Below are positions 24,620-35,541 of a DNA stretch of 64,000 bases, piece after piece (positions within the stretch are counted from its first letter, which is position 1; every line of letters begins with the position of its first letter). The notes under the pieces were generated by a model. It did no database searches. It had not been told where the DNA came from and worked only from the letters and a program-made list of their open reading frames with translations. Source of the stretch: Trema orientale (lineage: Eukaryota; Streptophyta; Magnoliopsida; Rosales; Cannabaceae); contig JXTC01000074.1 of the NCBI GenBank assembly GCA_002914845.1, positions 1-64,000 on the forward strand. The letters are read 5' to 3'. Both the position numbers and the translations under genes were made by a program.

Positions 24620-24915
24620 ACCCCAACTCGACCTTAGTCGAAAATTTTTAACTAAGTCTAAAAAGTGAAAAGTGTAGTACGCAATATTGGGAAAATGGTA
24701 GGCCATATTCCATTGGGGTCAAGATTGTTCGACTACGGTCGAACAATGGCTCGACCCTAGTAGAAAATTTTTGATCGATCGCTCGACCCTAGTAAAAAAT
24801 TTTCCATTGGGGTCAAATATATTCAACTGCCGATCGAAAATTGATTGAAACGACTGGAAGGGGGCAGCAATGCAAGTTCAATCACAGTCGAAATTTTTCG
24901 ACCTTAGTCGAGTGA
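24620..24915. repeat. TCGACC..AGTCGAAAATTTT degenerate array
   Basis: Variants of CTCGACCYTAGTMGAAAATTTT occur at least four times, with inverted forms (GACTACGGTCGAAC) between and a CCATTGGGGTCAA block twice. Irregular spacing. An unusual local motif cluster with no coding content. Confidence 0.6.
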
Positions 24916-25116
24916 AGGCACTGGTAGGATCATGATTGACAATGGTGGTGAAGTGCTGCAGGTGACGGCGGCAGCATAAGTAATTTGGGATACATTGGAG
25001 AAGAATGTATTTCAAGATTTGTTAGAGAATACGGTATCCAAGTGTTTTTAGATGTGTATTATGATAATTAGGGTTAATTTTGAAAACGTTCATTAATGTA
25101 AATTTGCTAAAAAAAA

Positions 25117-25526
25117 AGGGTTTCTAACACTTATACCTACAAAAATTGAAAAGAATTACAAAAATACGGAAGTTAGGGTTTTTTCTAATTTTTGTACGGT
25201 TTTAATTAGGAAAATATCACTTTTTAAAAAATATTTAGAAAATTACTATTTTTAAAATAGTTACTGGTTACCAGTTACTGGAAACTGGTTACTAGAAACT
25301 GGTTACCAGTTATATACCCGTTATAAATATCTTCGATTACCAGTTATCAGTTTCTGGAAACTGATTACTAGAAACCAGTTACTATTTTAAAAAGTAGTAT
25401 TTTTATATATATTTTTTAAAAAAATAGTATTTTTCTAATAAAAATTGTACCGCACCGTGAAAAATAAAAGTACCGTATTTTTTCAATTTTTTTCAGAAAT
25501 ACCGTATATTTTCTAATTTCCCCAAC
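25117..25526. repeat. Dispersed palindromic repeat, copy 2
   Basis: Direct-orientation partner of 7410-7815 with the same start, ACTGGTTACCAGTTACTGG-type core and same end. The core here is more regular, with the ACTGG/CCAGT palindrome repeated several times. Confidence 0.75.
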
Positions 25527-25985
25527 AAAAAAATCGTTGGGTGGGTTGAGTGGGGCCCAACCCGAGTGACGTTCACCTCTAAACGAAAGCTTCCGTTTCG
25601 AACGTAAAAGAGGACCATTTTCAATGAGGCCCATGAGGCCCGCAAAGCAGATCGGGTATTGGACGTGCTAATGGTATCACTTATCAGGCCTTTTTAATTG
25701 GGCCTTTAATTTGTGTCTCGGATTCTCAACTCTGTACTTTACATTGGACCAGCCGTGCTCCTTTCCTATTGGCCTATAACCTTTTGTTGGTACTTATTCG
25801 AGTCCTGATTGGGTAAGTACATTCGTAGACCAGTGGGGTCAAGTACAGAGGATTCCCTGTCACCGAGTTTGAACTTTGACCCGAACCGAACCGTCTCTAG
25901 TGGGAGAAAAGTTTCATTATAGCATGCGTCGACATACATTCATTATCGTCCAACCGGGCCCACAAGTGTCTTCACCTGATTGCTC

Positions 25986-26347
25986 ATGGCCCCGTTTGTT
26001 TCGCCTATTTGAATGTGTGTATTTGAATGGAAATTGTGGAATGGATTATAATTGGAATGGAAGACATTTGAATGAAAAAAATAGTGGAATGAGTTATAAT
26101 TAGAATGAGAGTATTGGAATGGACCATTCAAAAACACCTCTTCCCCTCCATTCTCATCCAAGACACAAAAATCCATTCAAATAATTGATGTGACTGATGA
26201 ACCATTTGAATGGAAAAACTAAATTGTTGAAACAAACACTCATTCTAAAAGACCATTTGAATGAAAAATTTAGAGTTGTTGAAACAAACACCCATTCAAA
26301 TGGATTTTCCATTCCATTGGAATGGAATGGGCGAACCAAACGGCCCC
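25986..26347. mobile_element. 360-bp TIR element, copy 1
   Basis: Begins GGCCCCGTTTGTTTCGCC and ends with the inverse form GGCGAACCAAACGGCCCC. The interior consists of CCATTCAAATG/CATTTGAATGG units and can fold on itself. A near-identical copy lies in opposite orientation at 56820-57181. CAT lies directly outside both ends, which may be a 3-bp target duplication. Open frames inside (for example 25943-26176 minus) are repeat artefacts. It ends about 500 bases before the ARP3 ATG. Confidence 0.8.
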
Positions 26348-26517
26348 CATATAATCTACTGTTTTAGGGCACCAAATCAGACGGTCCAAAAACGGCGTCG
26401 TATACATAATAAGACTAAATAGACAAATCGATCTAAAGAGAAAGAGAGGGGTCAGGCTCAGTCGGTGGGTCGTTGTTTGTTTTCCAAGAAAAGTATCGGA
26501 AAGAAAGCACAGGGACA

Positions 26518-26571
26518 ATGATGGTGAATTCGATTAGAGCTGGTGGATTCGGTTTATACGTTCGTCGATGA
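26518..26571 (+). CDS. uORF1 before ARP3 (17 aa)
   Basis: ATG ATG GTG ... TGA encodes MMVNSIRAGGFGLYVRR. It matters only if the ARP3 transcript starts upstream of it; the transcription start is not visible. Listed because two more upstream ORFs follow directly. Confidence 0.3.
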   Translation: MMVNSIRAGGFGLYVRR

Positions 26572-26574
26572 GAA

Positions 26575-26751
26575 ATGGGTATTCGAGTTTTAATCTACTC
26601 TAAGCTACCAAGCTTTGGGTTGAGTCGCTTTGGTTCCAAGTCTCAGTCTCAATCACAATCACAATCACCTTCGTTGTCATCACCATCACCATCACCATCT
26701 TTCTGTTGTTCTTCTTCTTCGTTTTCGGGTTTCTTGAAGGACCCTTCATGA
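26575..26751 (+). CDS. uORF2 before ARP3 (58 aa)
   Basis: Opens three bases after uORF1 in a strong context (A at -3, G at +4) and encodes a Ser/Gln/Pro-rich 58-residue peptide (MGIRVLIYSKLPSFGLSR start, SQSQSQSQ and SPSPSPS runs). Its stop overlaps the next ATG as ATGA. Low-complexity composition argues that the peptide itself is not conserved; effect on ARP3 translation is possible. Confidence 0.3.
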   Translation: MGIRVLIYSKLPSFGLSRFGSKSQSQSQSQSPSLSSPSPSPSFCCSSSSFSGFLKDPS

Positions 26752-27055
26752 CCATGATCGTTTCTCTTAGACCCTTTAAAGGATCTCAGTTGCAGATCCA
26801 TTTTCATCGCCGAAACCAAAGCTTGTATCGTCTAATCTCGTTTTCTTATGGACCCCGCCGCGTCTCGTCCCGCCGTAGTGATCGACAATGGCACCGGGTA
26901 TGTGAATCACAATCACCCCTTTTGTGTTTGACGGAATGTTGAATTGGGTTTCTTTTTTGAAATTTTGCTTTGTGTTGTATTGCACACCACTTGTTTGATA
27001 AAATAACCCAATTGGGCTTTTGTGTGTGTTTTTGCTCTAATTGCAGCTATACTAA
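26748..27055 (+). CDS. uORF3 overlapping the ARP3 start (52 aa when spliced)
   Basis: ATG at 26748 is out of frame with ARP3 (100 bases upstream). In spliced RNA it reads to 26897, joins exon 2 at 27047 and stops at TAA 27053-27055, giving 52 aa. Ribosomes that use it would miss the ARP3 ATG. Coding status unproven. Confidence 0.25.
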
Positions 27056-30000
27056 GATGGGTTTCGCTGGAAATGTGGAGCCATGCTTTATTGTACCTAC
27101 TGTTGTTGCTGTAAACGAATCGTTTTTGAATCAATCGAGAAGCTCCTCAAAGGCCAATTGGTTGGCGCAGCACAGTGCTGGCGTTATGGCTGATCTTGAT
27201 TTCTTTATTGGGGATGAGGCGCTTGCAAGATCTCGATCTAGTAGTACTTATAATCTTAGCTATCCGATTCGACATGGGCAAGTTGATAATTGGGATGCAA
27301 TGGAGCGGTTCTGGCAGCAGTGTATATTTAACTATTTGCGCTGTGATCCGGAGGACCATTATTTTCTTTTGACCGAGAGTCCACTAACTGCGCCGGAGAG
27401 TCGTGAGTATACCGGCGAAATTATGTTTGAGACATTCAATGTTCCTGGGCTTTACATTGCGGTGAATTCTGTGCTTGCTCTTGCGGCTGGTTACACGACG
27501 TCTAAGGTTAGTATTAGAATTCAACAATTATGTTGTATTTCTTGAATAGGAAATCAATTTAGAAGCTTGGAGCTAATAGATTTTGTAACATGAATTCTTT
27601 AAAAATGTAGGTACTGCATTAAGTTCGTTTTCTTTAAATGTCTATAGAATGAGTCTGAAACTGAAGGTGAATGAATATCTAAAGAGGGGAAGGACATAGT
27701 TTTAATACCTCGAAGCTTGTGTTTCCAGATTGGTTTTCATTAATTGACTTAAATGTAGTTGAGATACTAGTGTTTTTTGGATATGTGATACCGTTAGACG
27801 ATTTCTAATGTTGGTAAATACTAAATTTGTGTTCGTATCATTTCATCCTTGTTTAATTTCTTGCTGGTTTAGGACCATGTTGACTATTAACTTCATTAAT
27901 TGCTTATTTCCTTTATGCAATAATGAAGAGTATTTGGAGTGTTGATATGGTTATTGAGGTGCAATAAGTACTCTTTTTCATGTAATTTTGGGTTTGTATG
28001 CACTAATTTATACTTAATGTGTGTATACATATCCTTTTAGATTGACCTACAGTTCTATAGTGTGAGATGACAGGAGTTGTAGTGGATGTTGGAGATGGGG
28101 CTACTCATGTTGTACCTGTTGCTGATGGTTATGTTATTGGGAGTAGCATTAAGTCAGTTCCTATTGCCGGGAAAGACGTAACGCTCTTTGTCCAACAGCT
28201 TATGCGGGTATTTTTTCATTGACTTTGTCTTGTCGTTGGAGAGGAATACTCATCCTACGGTTTTACACATTTCATTATATTTTGATCATGCTTATCTATT
28301 ATACCAATTTAGATCCCTGGATATTACATCTGATATTGTTTTATGTAGGAAAGAGGAGAAAATGTACCACCAGAGGACTCCTTTGAAGTAGCCCGTAAAG
28401 TGAAAGAAACATATTGCTATACGTGTTCTGACATTGTCAAGGTTTTCTTTCTTTACCTGCATCACAGTTTTAGTCGAAGAGATGTTTATAGTTATGAGGT
28501 TTTCTTTCTTTACCTGCATCACAGTTTTAGTCGAAGAGATGTTTATAGTTATGAATGCAGATTTTTCTTAATACTATAAAGAGCTTTTTGCTAATCACTT
28601 TATTTATCCATATAAACGCATGTTGTTATTTGTCAAAACACGGACTCATTTGACAGTATGTCTTATTTCTTTATTCATTCCAGGAGTATAATAAACATGA
28701 TAAAGAACCATCAAAGTATATTAAACAATGGAGGGGCATTAAACCGAAGACAGGGGCACCATACTCTTGTGATATTGGCTATGAACGATTTCTTGGGCCA
28801 GAGGTTTGTTCTTTTTCAAAATTTTGGTATATATTTCTTTGTCTCAAAACCATAATCATGTCTTTGCCCCCTACTGTTTTTAACAGGTGTTCTTCAATCC
28901 TGAGATATATAGCACTGAGTTCACTACCCCTTTACCCGCTGTTATAGACAAGTGTATTCAGTCAGCACCAATTGACACAAGGAGGGCTTTGTACAAGGTG
29001 AGCAAAGTTTGAAAAGATGATAGGAATTTAGTCATAAGATAAAATGCTCTTTAATGAAACAATAGGAGTACACATGCTATGGGGCTGATATATCGGCTTT
29101 GGGCTTACACTGATTTGCTTAAATTGTCACTCCCAAGGAAGGCACTATATTTACCGTCTTTGTAAACATTTATCAGTGATCAGTAATTTTCACTAACATG
29201 AAAGCACTATATTTACCGTCTTTGTAATATTTGTCTGTGATCAGTCAGTTTTGAGTTGTTTACTCTTGAAGCTTCAGCATTTTCCGCCTTTTATTTGGGG
29301 TATATTAATTGCTTTAATGTTGATTACGTAGTGCATTCTGGAGGGTTTCAGTGGTTAGTAACTTTTTGTGCAACTAATTGTTTGCTTATAATTTTTTTTT
29401 AATTTAAAATATAGAATATTGTGCTGTCTGGAGGTTCAACCATGTTTAAAGACTTCCATAGGAGGTTGCAACGGGATCTAAAAAAGATTGTTGATGCCCG
29501 AGTTGTTGCATCTGAAGCTCGACTTGGTGGAGAAATAAAAGTAAGCATGTTTGATTATTAATTTTCCTTTAACATTATGGTGGACAAAATGGTGGTTCTT
29601 GGAAGAGAATTTTGATTTGTTTTGTGCCCTCCAGTCGCAACCTGTAGAAGTCAATGTCGTCAGCCATCCCATCCAGAGATTTGCAGTCTGGTTTGGAGGC
29701 TCTGTTCTTGCATCAACACCAGAATTTTTTGCGGTAATGAATTTCTTTTTCTTAATATTGATTCCATCAAGTTTGTATTGGCATTCTGATTTATTATCGA
29801 GTTGGAATTTTTATATGAAGAAGTATCATATTACTTTAAGTTGGGTGTGTCATTGTTGAGAGATAGTTGGAACTCTAGGTATTGCTTAGAATATTGTAGA
29901 AGAAGCGTTGCAACAGAAAGAGATTAACTCGTGATAATATTTTGATGAGATGATAGTGGTTGAAAACAGATGGAATTGAATCTCTTCCCCCGCCCGCCAT

Positions 30001-30217
30001 TGGCCTACCCCAAAGCAAAATAATAAAATGAAAGAGAAACGGGATAATTTACTCCACTATTCTGTTTCTATGCATCTACTACCATTTCCCAAGCATTACT
30101 TTCTCTTGCTTAAGTTTGAATCTTCACCATGTACAGGCGTGCCATACGAAAGCAGAGTATGAGGAGTATGGTGCGAGCATATGCCGAACAAATCCTGTCT
30201 TCAAGGGGATGTATTGA
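26848..30217 (+). CDS. ARP3: Actin-related protein 3 (ARP2/3 complex)
   Basis: ARP3 is one of two actin-like subunits of the ARP2/3 complex, which nucleates branched actin at membranes; in plants it shapes trichomes, pavement cells and other expanding cells, under the SCAR/WAVE complex. Exons: 26848-26897, 27047-27506, 28061-28207, 28349-28441, 28684-28803, 28887-28997, 29415-29540, 29635-29733, 30137-30217. They give 428 aa, against about 427 known for Arabidopsis. Actin-fold motifs are intact: phosphate loop [17 protein letters not shown] at 10-26, the second loop [23 protein letters not shown], and the C-terminal FKGMY. The N terminus MDPAARP-like and the [21 protein letters not shown] segment mark ARP3 rather than actin. 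The main ATG has T and C at -1 to -3, a weak context. Intron 4 has a 57-bp tandem duplication that repeats its donor site. Confidence 0.96.
28441..28554 (+). repeat. 57-bp tandem duplication at the ARP3 intron 4 donor
   Basis: Two adjacent, almost identical 57-base units with GGTTTTCTTTCTTTACCTGC at the start of each. The first unit begins at the exon 4 donor AAG|GTTTTC, so the second unit supplies a second copy, GAG|GTTTTC, 57 bases inside the intron. Confidence 0.9.
29141..29250 (+). repeat. Short direct duplication in ARP3 intron 6
   Basis: CACTATATTTACCGTCTTTG followed by TAA and TGATCAGT occurs at about 29144 and again about 61 bases later. Intronic and of no coding effect. Confidence 0.7.
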
Positions 30218-33200
30218 TGGAAGTCATTTTTTCCTGGCATGTCCTAACAAGAGCATCTGATGGACTGCTTTCCTTGTCACTTCCACCTCTTATACACATG
30301 GTTTTTACTTCACATCCTGATGATTCCCTGGCTTCATCATGTGTACGCATGTACTGAGAGAAGAGGTGGTGTAAAATATGGTCGATTTATTTTTCATTCT
30401 GTAAGAAAAATGGATTTCTATTCATTATTTTCTTAGGGAGTTGCAGATCACAGAGAAAGCCAAATAGGAAGTGACCAATAATGTTGCTTGTTGGCAAGTA
30501 CATGTGGCCCTAGAGGATCAGATAAGAATCATTATCCAAAGTTTTTAGGGCTGAATTGCATTTTTGGTGTTTTAGTTAGCTATAGTTTGACAGGATTATT
30601 CTTAATATTTTTGACAGTTGACGATTCTATGGAAATATAATCTCTGTTAGGAAGTTCAGTTCATTTAGATTGGATTGTTCTTTGTACTAGTATTATTTCT
30701 TCTAGTTTGAGTTAGGAAATATGTTTATGGACATACCTTCTCCTTTTGGTACAGACTACAGTTCTACAGAAACTCATACTCATGTAAGCATGATGATCCT
30801 TACAAATTCAACCTTCTTACAAGTGAGCTTCTGTAATATCACAATTCATTCTGTTCTTTACTCCAATAGATTTGGAGATGGATTTATTTTTCGCATGCAT
30901 CTGCAGATCTCTGTGTATGGTATAGCTTTAGACTTATATTTTGAAGCCTCTGCCGGTCCGAAGATGCGAATACCATTTATTGTATTGTCTAGATGACCAG
31001 TGTTTCGTTTGTTTCTGGCCTTCTATTTCCTTTTCTTCTGGATGTACACCACCATATTTTCAATAAAAGATGAATGAAACTCTTCAAGAAAAAATTGTTT
31101 TAAAGAAGGAAAATGAAAAATATTTGAACGTCTTTAAATTACTTGGCAATCAGTTTTGCAATGCAGTAAATCACCCCATAATATGATTCACTTAAAAAAG
31201 CCAAGCTTAAAAGTTAGAACCCGTAAGTTTACAGAAAAGTAAGGTCTCTTTCAGCCAGGCAGATACAATTTAGTATGAAAAGGATGCCATTCAAAAGTAA
31301 AATTTCATTTTTTTTTTTAAAGGCAAAGACCACATTTTATGCCTCGTTAAAAAAGAAATATCTCGATAAGGACTATGTAAAATGGGGGTAGACTAGTTGT
31401 CCAAATCTGCGTGGTAAAATGTCAATGCCAATCTCTTCTTGATTAGTATATTATAAGCCCGTCGCTGTCCCTTCTTTCTCTGGTACATCACTGTCCACAC
31501 CAGAAAAAGGAGTGAAAATACCTAATAAGAAAAACGTATTCATGTTAATTGTCACCACAATTCTACTAAAATTTAGCATTTCATCTGTTTGTATCGCTGG
31601 AAATGGAAAATTTCTTTTGAAAATCTATTCACATCCACGAATAAATTGGTAAACCAACTAACCTCAAAAATGTGTGACATATGAGAACCTTCTAGTGCGA
31701 CTTAAGGCACTCAAATTCTTTGTTAATAGAGCTTAAACTCGAGTCGTTTCTTTTACATCTCATTCTAATATGTCAAACATAATAACAAGTGTAAAGCATT
31801 TCTATTACATGTTCTAATATGTCATAGTGGAAAATTTCCTTCTATACATGTAACATAGTACTTAAAATTATTTGCTAATAAACTTTAGAATCTAAAACTC
31901 AGTTCGTTCAAATCACATACTGTTATAATATCTCAAACATAATAGTAAGCGCTAAGCACTCAAATTCATTGCCAATAAATTTTAGATTTAAGTTGTTCTT
32001 ATCACAATATATATCGTTCTAATATGTAAACATATATTTTGAGGTCGATCAATTGTCCGGAGAACACTATTTTTTTTTTCTTATATAGCCCTTTAATGAT
32101 TAAGATAAATTTAAAAAGAAAATTAATAAAAGAGTTGATTGGTAATTACGAATGGGATTAGTGTGTGAACATAATGTGTGGTGGCTACTTCTCCCTTGGG
32201 GCTGCTAAATGAGATTTCCTCCTACACTACGCTGTCTTTCCCTTATGGGGGTGTGGTTTGACTAATAACAGGAACAAGGTCAATGGTTTTAGCCGCTGAG
32301 AGAAAAATGAAAACCAAAGCTTATCTAGTACTAATTGGTGATACTATTATTAAGGCTTTAGCTTAAGCCCACTGCAAAAGACGAAGACGCGGATTAGAAT
32401 TTAGAACCACATGGGTCTCACTGTACGAATAGCTTGACAAGGAATGCCAAATACCATTAGAATAAGCAATAATAAATTAATGATAATAATAGATATAGAT
32501 AAAAGAATAGTACTACCCGCACTTGATATTGATCAGCCAAAGACGAAAAAGTTTAGGAGCTGCGAGTTCGTCTGACCTTTGCTACCTTAGAGCATAGCAT
32601 AAGACAAAAAAAAAAAAAAAGAAAAGTAAGACAACTTGTGTAATCTTCGTCGGAATCTGGTATTATGATCCTTAGCAGAACAAAATAATCTAGTTGATAT
32701 TGTAATTTATTTTTATCTATTTCTATGTTTGCTTTGTTCTTTTTTTTTTTTTTCCAATCTTTTTCTTTCCATGTTATCGATTTGATGCTATCCACAATGC
32801 TCTAGAAACGTTAATTGGTAGGTGGGTCTCTGTAATTTTTTTCATTCTGGGGGGAGATGCAAGTGGGTGCTTTTAGATTTTTCCTGTTTTTTCGATTTTC
32901 GATTTGGGTTTCTGAGATTCCTATGATTCATTCCGTTTTACGAAGTGGGGTTCGGAAATTTTTATGTTTTTCGTTATTTTATTACAGTGATTTCTTACAT
33001 GTACTAGTATATCCCAATATTGTGAAGTGGGAAATGATGGTCATAATTTCTGTGACTTTTTGTGGTTAAGTTTTGAGGATTCACAGGTTTTTGGCAATAT
33101 CGTTAGAGTAGTGAAGCTATTGCTGCTTAGAAATGGGAGTTTTGTTGATGTTATTTCTTGATGTGGATATGGGAAATTTCGAGATTTCGGTTCTGCGTCT

Positions 33201-33561
33201 TTAAATAGGTTGTAGAAAGAACAAAAAAGTCACATGTATGCAGTAATATCAGATCTTTCTAGTTCACATGTTTATTATCATACGGTTTACTTGCAGTATT
33301 ATAGTTTTGCAATTAATGTCCACTTCCGGGTGTTTCTTGTTTTGGTTGCGTGTTTGATCTTTGTGAATGCGTTATCATCCTTATCATCCCCTTTCTCTGA
33401 GTAGAATTATTTTAGAATATGAATTTTGTCTCCGTATTTCCTGTGTGCCGTATGAAGAGTTCTAAGAATGGTTATTTTCTTGCTTAAGTTGTGTTATGTA
33501 GATGGAGTAATTGGTCATTCGTCTTTATTTTCATATCTCTTGGTCAGGTTAAACGTATCAA
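30218..33561. other. ARP3 3' region and leader region of the RRM gene
   Basis: First several hundred bases are probably the ARP3 3' UTR; an AATAAA-like AATAAAAGATGAATG occurs near 31061. The last part (about 32800-33547) is T-rich and ends TTGGTCAG|GTT, an acceptor 14 bases before the RRM start codon, so a 5' UTR intron is likely. No gene recognised between; open frames such as 30721-30996 have no family resemblance. Confidence 0.55.
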
Positions 33562-35541
33562 ATGGCTGAAGAGCAAATAGATTTCGAAGATGAGGAATAT
33601 GGAGGAGCGCAAAAGCTCCAGTACCAGGGCAGTGGTGGAGCCATATCTGCTCTTGCCGATGAAGAACCAATGGGAGAAGATGATGAATACGATGATCTCT
33701 ATAACGACGTTAACATTGGAGAGGGTTTCCTGCAGTTGCACCGGTCTGAGGCACCACTTCCTCCTGGTGGTGTCAGCAATGGAGGACTCCAAGCTCAGAA
33801 AAATAATTTTCCTGAACCAAGAGGCGAAACTGGGGGATTTCACGAAGAAAACATTCCGGGAGTTTCAGCAGAAGGAAAATATTCTAGTGCAGGTTCTCAA
33901 TTTCCTGTCCAGAAGGAAGGACTTGCAGTTGATAATAAATCAGAAGTAGGATCCATGGGTTACCCAAATGGAGCAGCTTCAGTCTCACAAAAGGCAAGAA
34001 TTATGGATGTGACTCATGATACTCAAGTCAGACACATGGGGTTTCAAGGATCAACGTCCATGCCCCATGCTCCTGGAGTTGATTCATCTGATATTCCTGT
34101 AAAAGTTGCCAATGAGAATGTACCATCACTGAATTCGGGAGGCACTGCTCCTAGAGGAGTCCCTCAGACACTGGGTAATCAAACCAATGCAAACGTAAGT
34201 GTTAATCGTCCTATGGTTAATGAAAATCAGATCCGGCCACCAATAGAGAATGGTTCAACCATGCTGTTTGTGGGAGAACTACATTGGTGGACAACTGATG
34301 CTGAGCTTGAAAGTGTTTTATCTCAATATGGTAGAGTCAAGGAAATTAAGTTTTTTGATGAACGAGCCAGTGGTAAATCAAAAGGATATTGTCAAGTAGA
34401 ATTTTATGATGCAGCAGCAGCTGCTGCATGCAAGGAGGGAATGCATGGTTATGTTTTTAATGGGAGAGCTTGCGTTGTGACGTTTGCTTCTTCACAAACA
34501 CTTAAGCAGATGGGAGCTGCTTATATGAACAAGAATCAAGCACAGAATCAGTCTCAGCCCCAGGGAAGAAGGCCTGTCAATGACGGTGCTGGAAGAGGAG
34601 GCAATCCAAATTATCAAAGTGGAGATGCAGGGAGGAATTTTGGAAGGGGTGGGTGGGGACGTGGTGGGCAAGGAATACTCAACAGAGGTCCTGGGGGTGG
34701 AGGACCGATGAGGGGAAGGGGAGGGCCTATGGGGGCTAAGAACATGGTTGGGGGCAATGCTGGAGTTGGAGGTAGTGCTAGTGGAGGGGGTGGATATGGA
34801 CAGGGTCTTGCAGGGCCTGCATTTGGTGGTCCTGCTGGTGGTATGATGAATCCACAGGGCATGATGGGTTCTGGGTTTGATCCGTCATATATGGGTAGAG
34901 GAGGTGGCTATGGAGGATTTCCAGGACCTGCTTTCCCTGGTATGCTTCCTTCATTTCCAGGGGTTAATGCAATGGGACTGGCTGCAGTGGCTCCGCATGT
35001 CAACCCTGCCTTCTTTGGCAGGGGTATGACAAATAATGGAATGGGCATGATGGGTTCTTCTTTAATGGATGGGCATCATGCTGGGATGTGGAATGACACA
35101 AGCATGGGTGGATGGGGAGGAGAAGAACAAGGTCGAAGGGCAAGGGAATCAAGGGAATCAAGCTATGGTGGTGATGATGGTGCTTCTGAGTATGGATATG
35201 GAGAAGCAAACCACGAAAAAGGAGTAAGGTCAAGTGCTGCTTCCAGGGAAAGAGAACGGGGATCTGATCGTGACCGGTCGGGGAACTCTGAGAGGAGGCA
35301 TCATGAAGAAAGGGACCAGGACTGGGACAGGTCTGAAAAGGAGCATAGATATAGGGAAGAAAAAGATGGGTATCGAGAACATCGTCAAAGAGAGCGTGAT
35401 GTGGATTACGAGGATGACTGGGACAGAGGGCAGTCTTCATCAAGACCTCGGAGCAGGTCTAGAGTGATGCCAGAAGATCATCACCGCTCTCGCCCAAGAG
35501 ATGTCGATTATGGAAAGAGGAGACGTTTGCCATCTGAGTGA
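33562..35541 (+). CDS. RRM protein, CPSF6/CFIm68-like
   Basis: Single-exon reading frame of 659 aa. The N terminus is acidic with DDEYDDLYNDVNIGEGF, resembling the start of CPSF6. One RRM spans about residues 233-308, with RNP2 LFVGEL and RNP1 KGYCQVEF (from residue 274). Next comes a Gly-rich region at about 345-480 (GGGGPMRGRGG, MGRGGGYGGFPGPAFPG). The C terminus is rich in Arg-Glu, Arg-Asp and Arg-Ser pairs and ends KRRRLPSE. This order (acidic, RRM, Gly/Pro-rich, RS/RE/RD) is that of cleavage factor Im large subunits, which bind pre-mRNA with CFIm25 and set poly(A) site choice. Nearest from memory: Arabidopsis At1g13190, next to ARP3 there as well. Function is by family; partner binding cannot be seen. 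A 5' UTR intron is likely. Nested frames in this span are shadows. Confidence 0.9.
   Translation: MAEEQIDFEDEEYGGAQKLQYQGSGGAISALADEEPMGEDDEYDDLYNDVNIGEGFLQLHRSEAPLPPGGVSNGGLQAQKNNFPEPRGETGGFHEENIPGVSAEGKYSSAGSQFPVQKEGLAVDNKSEVGSMGYPNGAASVSQKARIMDVTHDTQVRHMGFQGSTSMPHAPGVDSSDIPVKVANENVPSLNSGGTAPRGVPQTLGNQTNANVSVNRPMVNENQIRPPIENGSTMLFVGELHWWTTDAELESVLSQYGRVKEIKFFDERASGKSKGYCQVEFYDAAAAAACKEGMHGYVFNGRACVVTFASSQTLKQMGAAYMNKNQAQNQSQPQGRRPVNDGAGRGGNPNYQSGDAGRNFGRGGWGRGGQGILNRGPGGGGPMRGRGGPMGAKNMVGGNAGVGGSASGGGGYGQGLAGPAFGGPAGGMMNPQGMMGSGFDPSYMGRGGGYGGFPGPAFPGMLPSFPGVNAMGLAAVAPHVNPAFFGRGMTNNGMGMMGSSLMDGHHAGMWNDTSMGGWGGEEQGRRARESRESSYGGDDGASEYGYGEANHEKGVRSSAASRERERGSDRDRSGNSERRHHEERDQDWDRSEKEHRYREEKDGYREHRQRERDVDYEDDWDRGQSSSRPRSRSRVMPEDHHRSRPRDVDYGKRRRLPSE

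Larger units (their letters stand above)
20374..26847. other. 6.5-kb spacer between ORP1 and ARP3
   Basis: Divergent promoters at the two ends with AT-rich repeats between. It holds a GTTTGGCA-type fragment and small tandem duplication (23590-23770), a diverged dispersed repeat (23740-24040), a TCGAC-rich array (24620-24915), a dispersed palindromic repeat (25117-25526) and a TIR element (25986-26347). TGGGCC-type sites occur near 21180-21245 and 25550-25705, facing ORP1 and ARP3. No gene recognised; 21127-21396 is open but resembles nothing I know. Confidence 0.6.

Noticed and set aside
25943-26176. 77-codon open frame nearly repeated at 56991-57239
   Set aside because: The shared peptide comes from the two copies of the TIR element, whose CATTTGAATGG repeats read open by chance.
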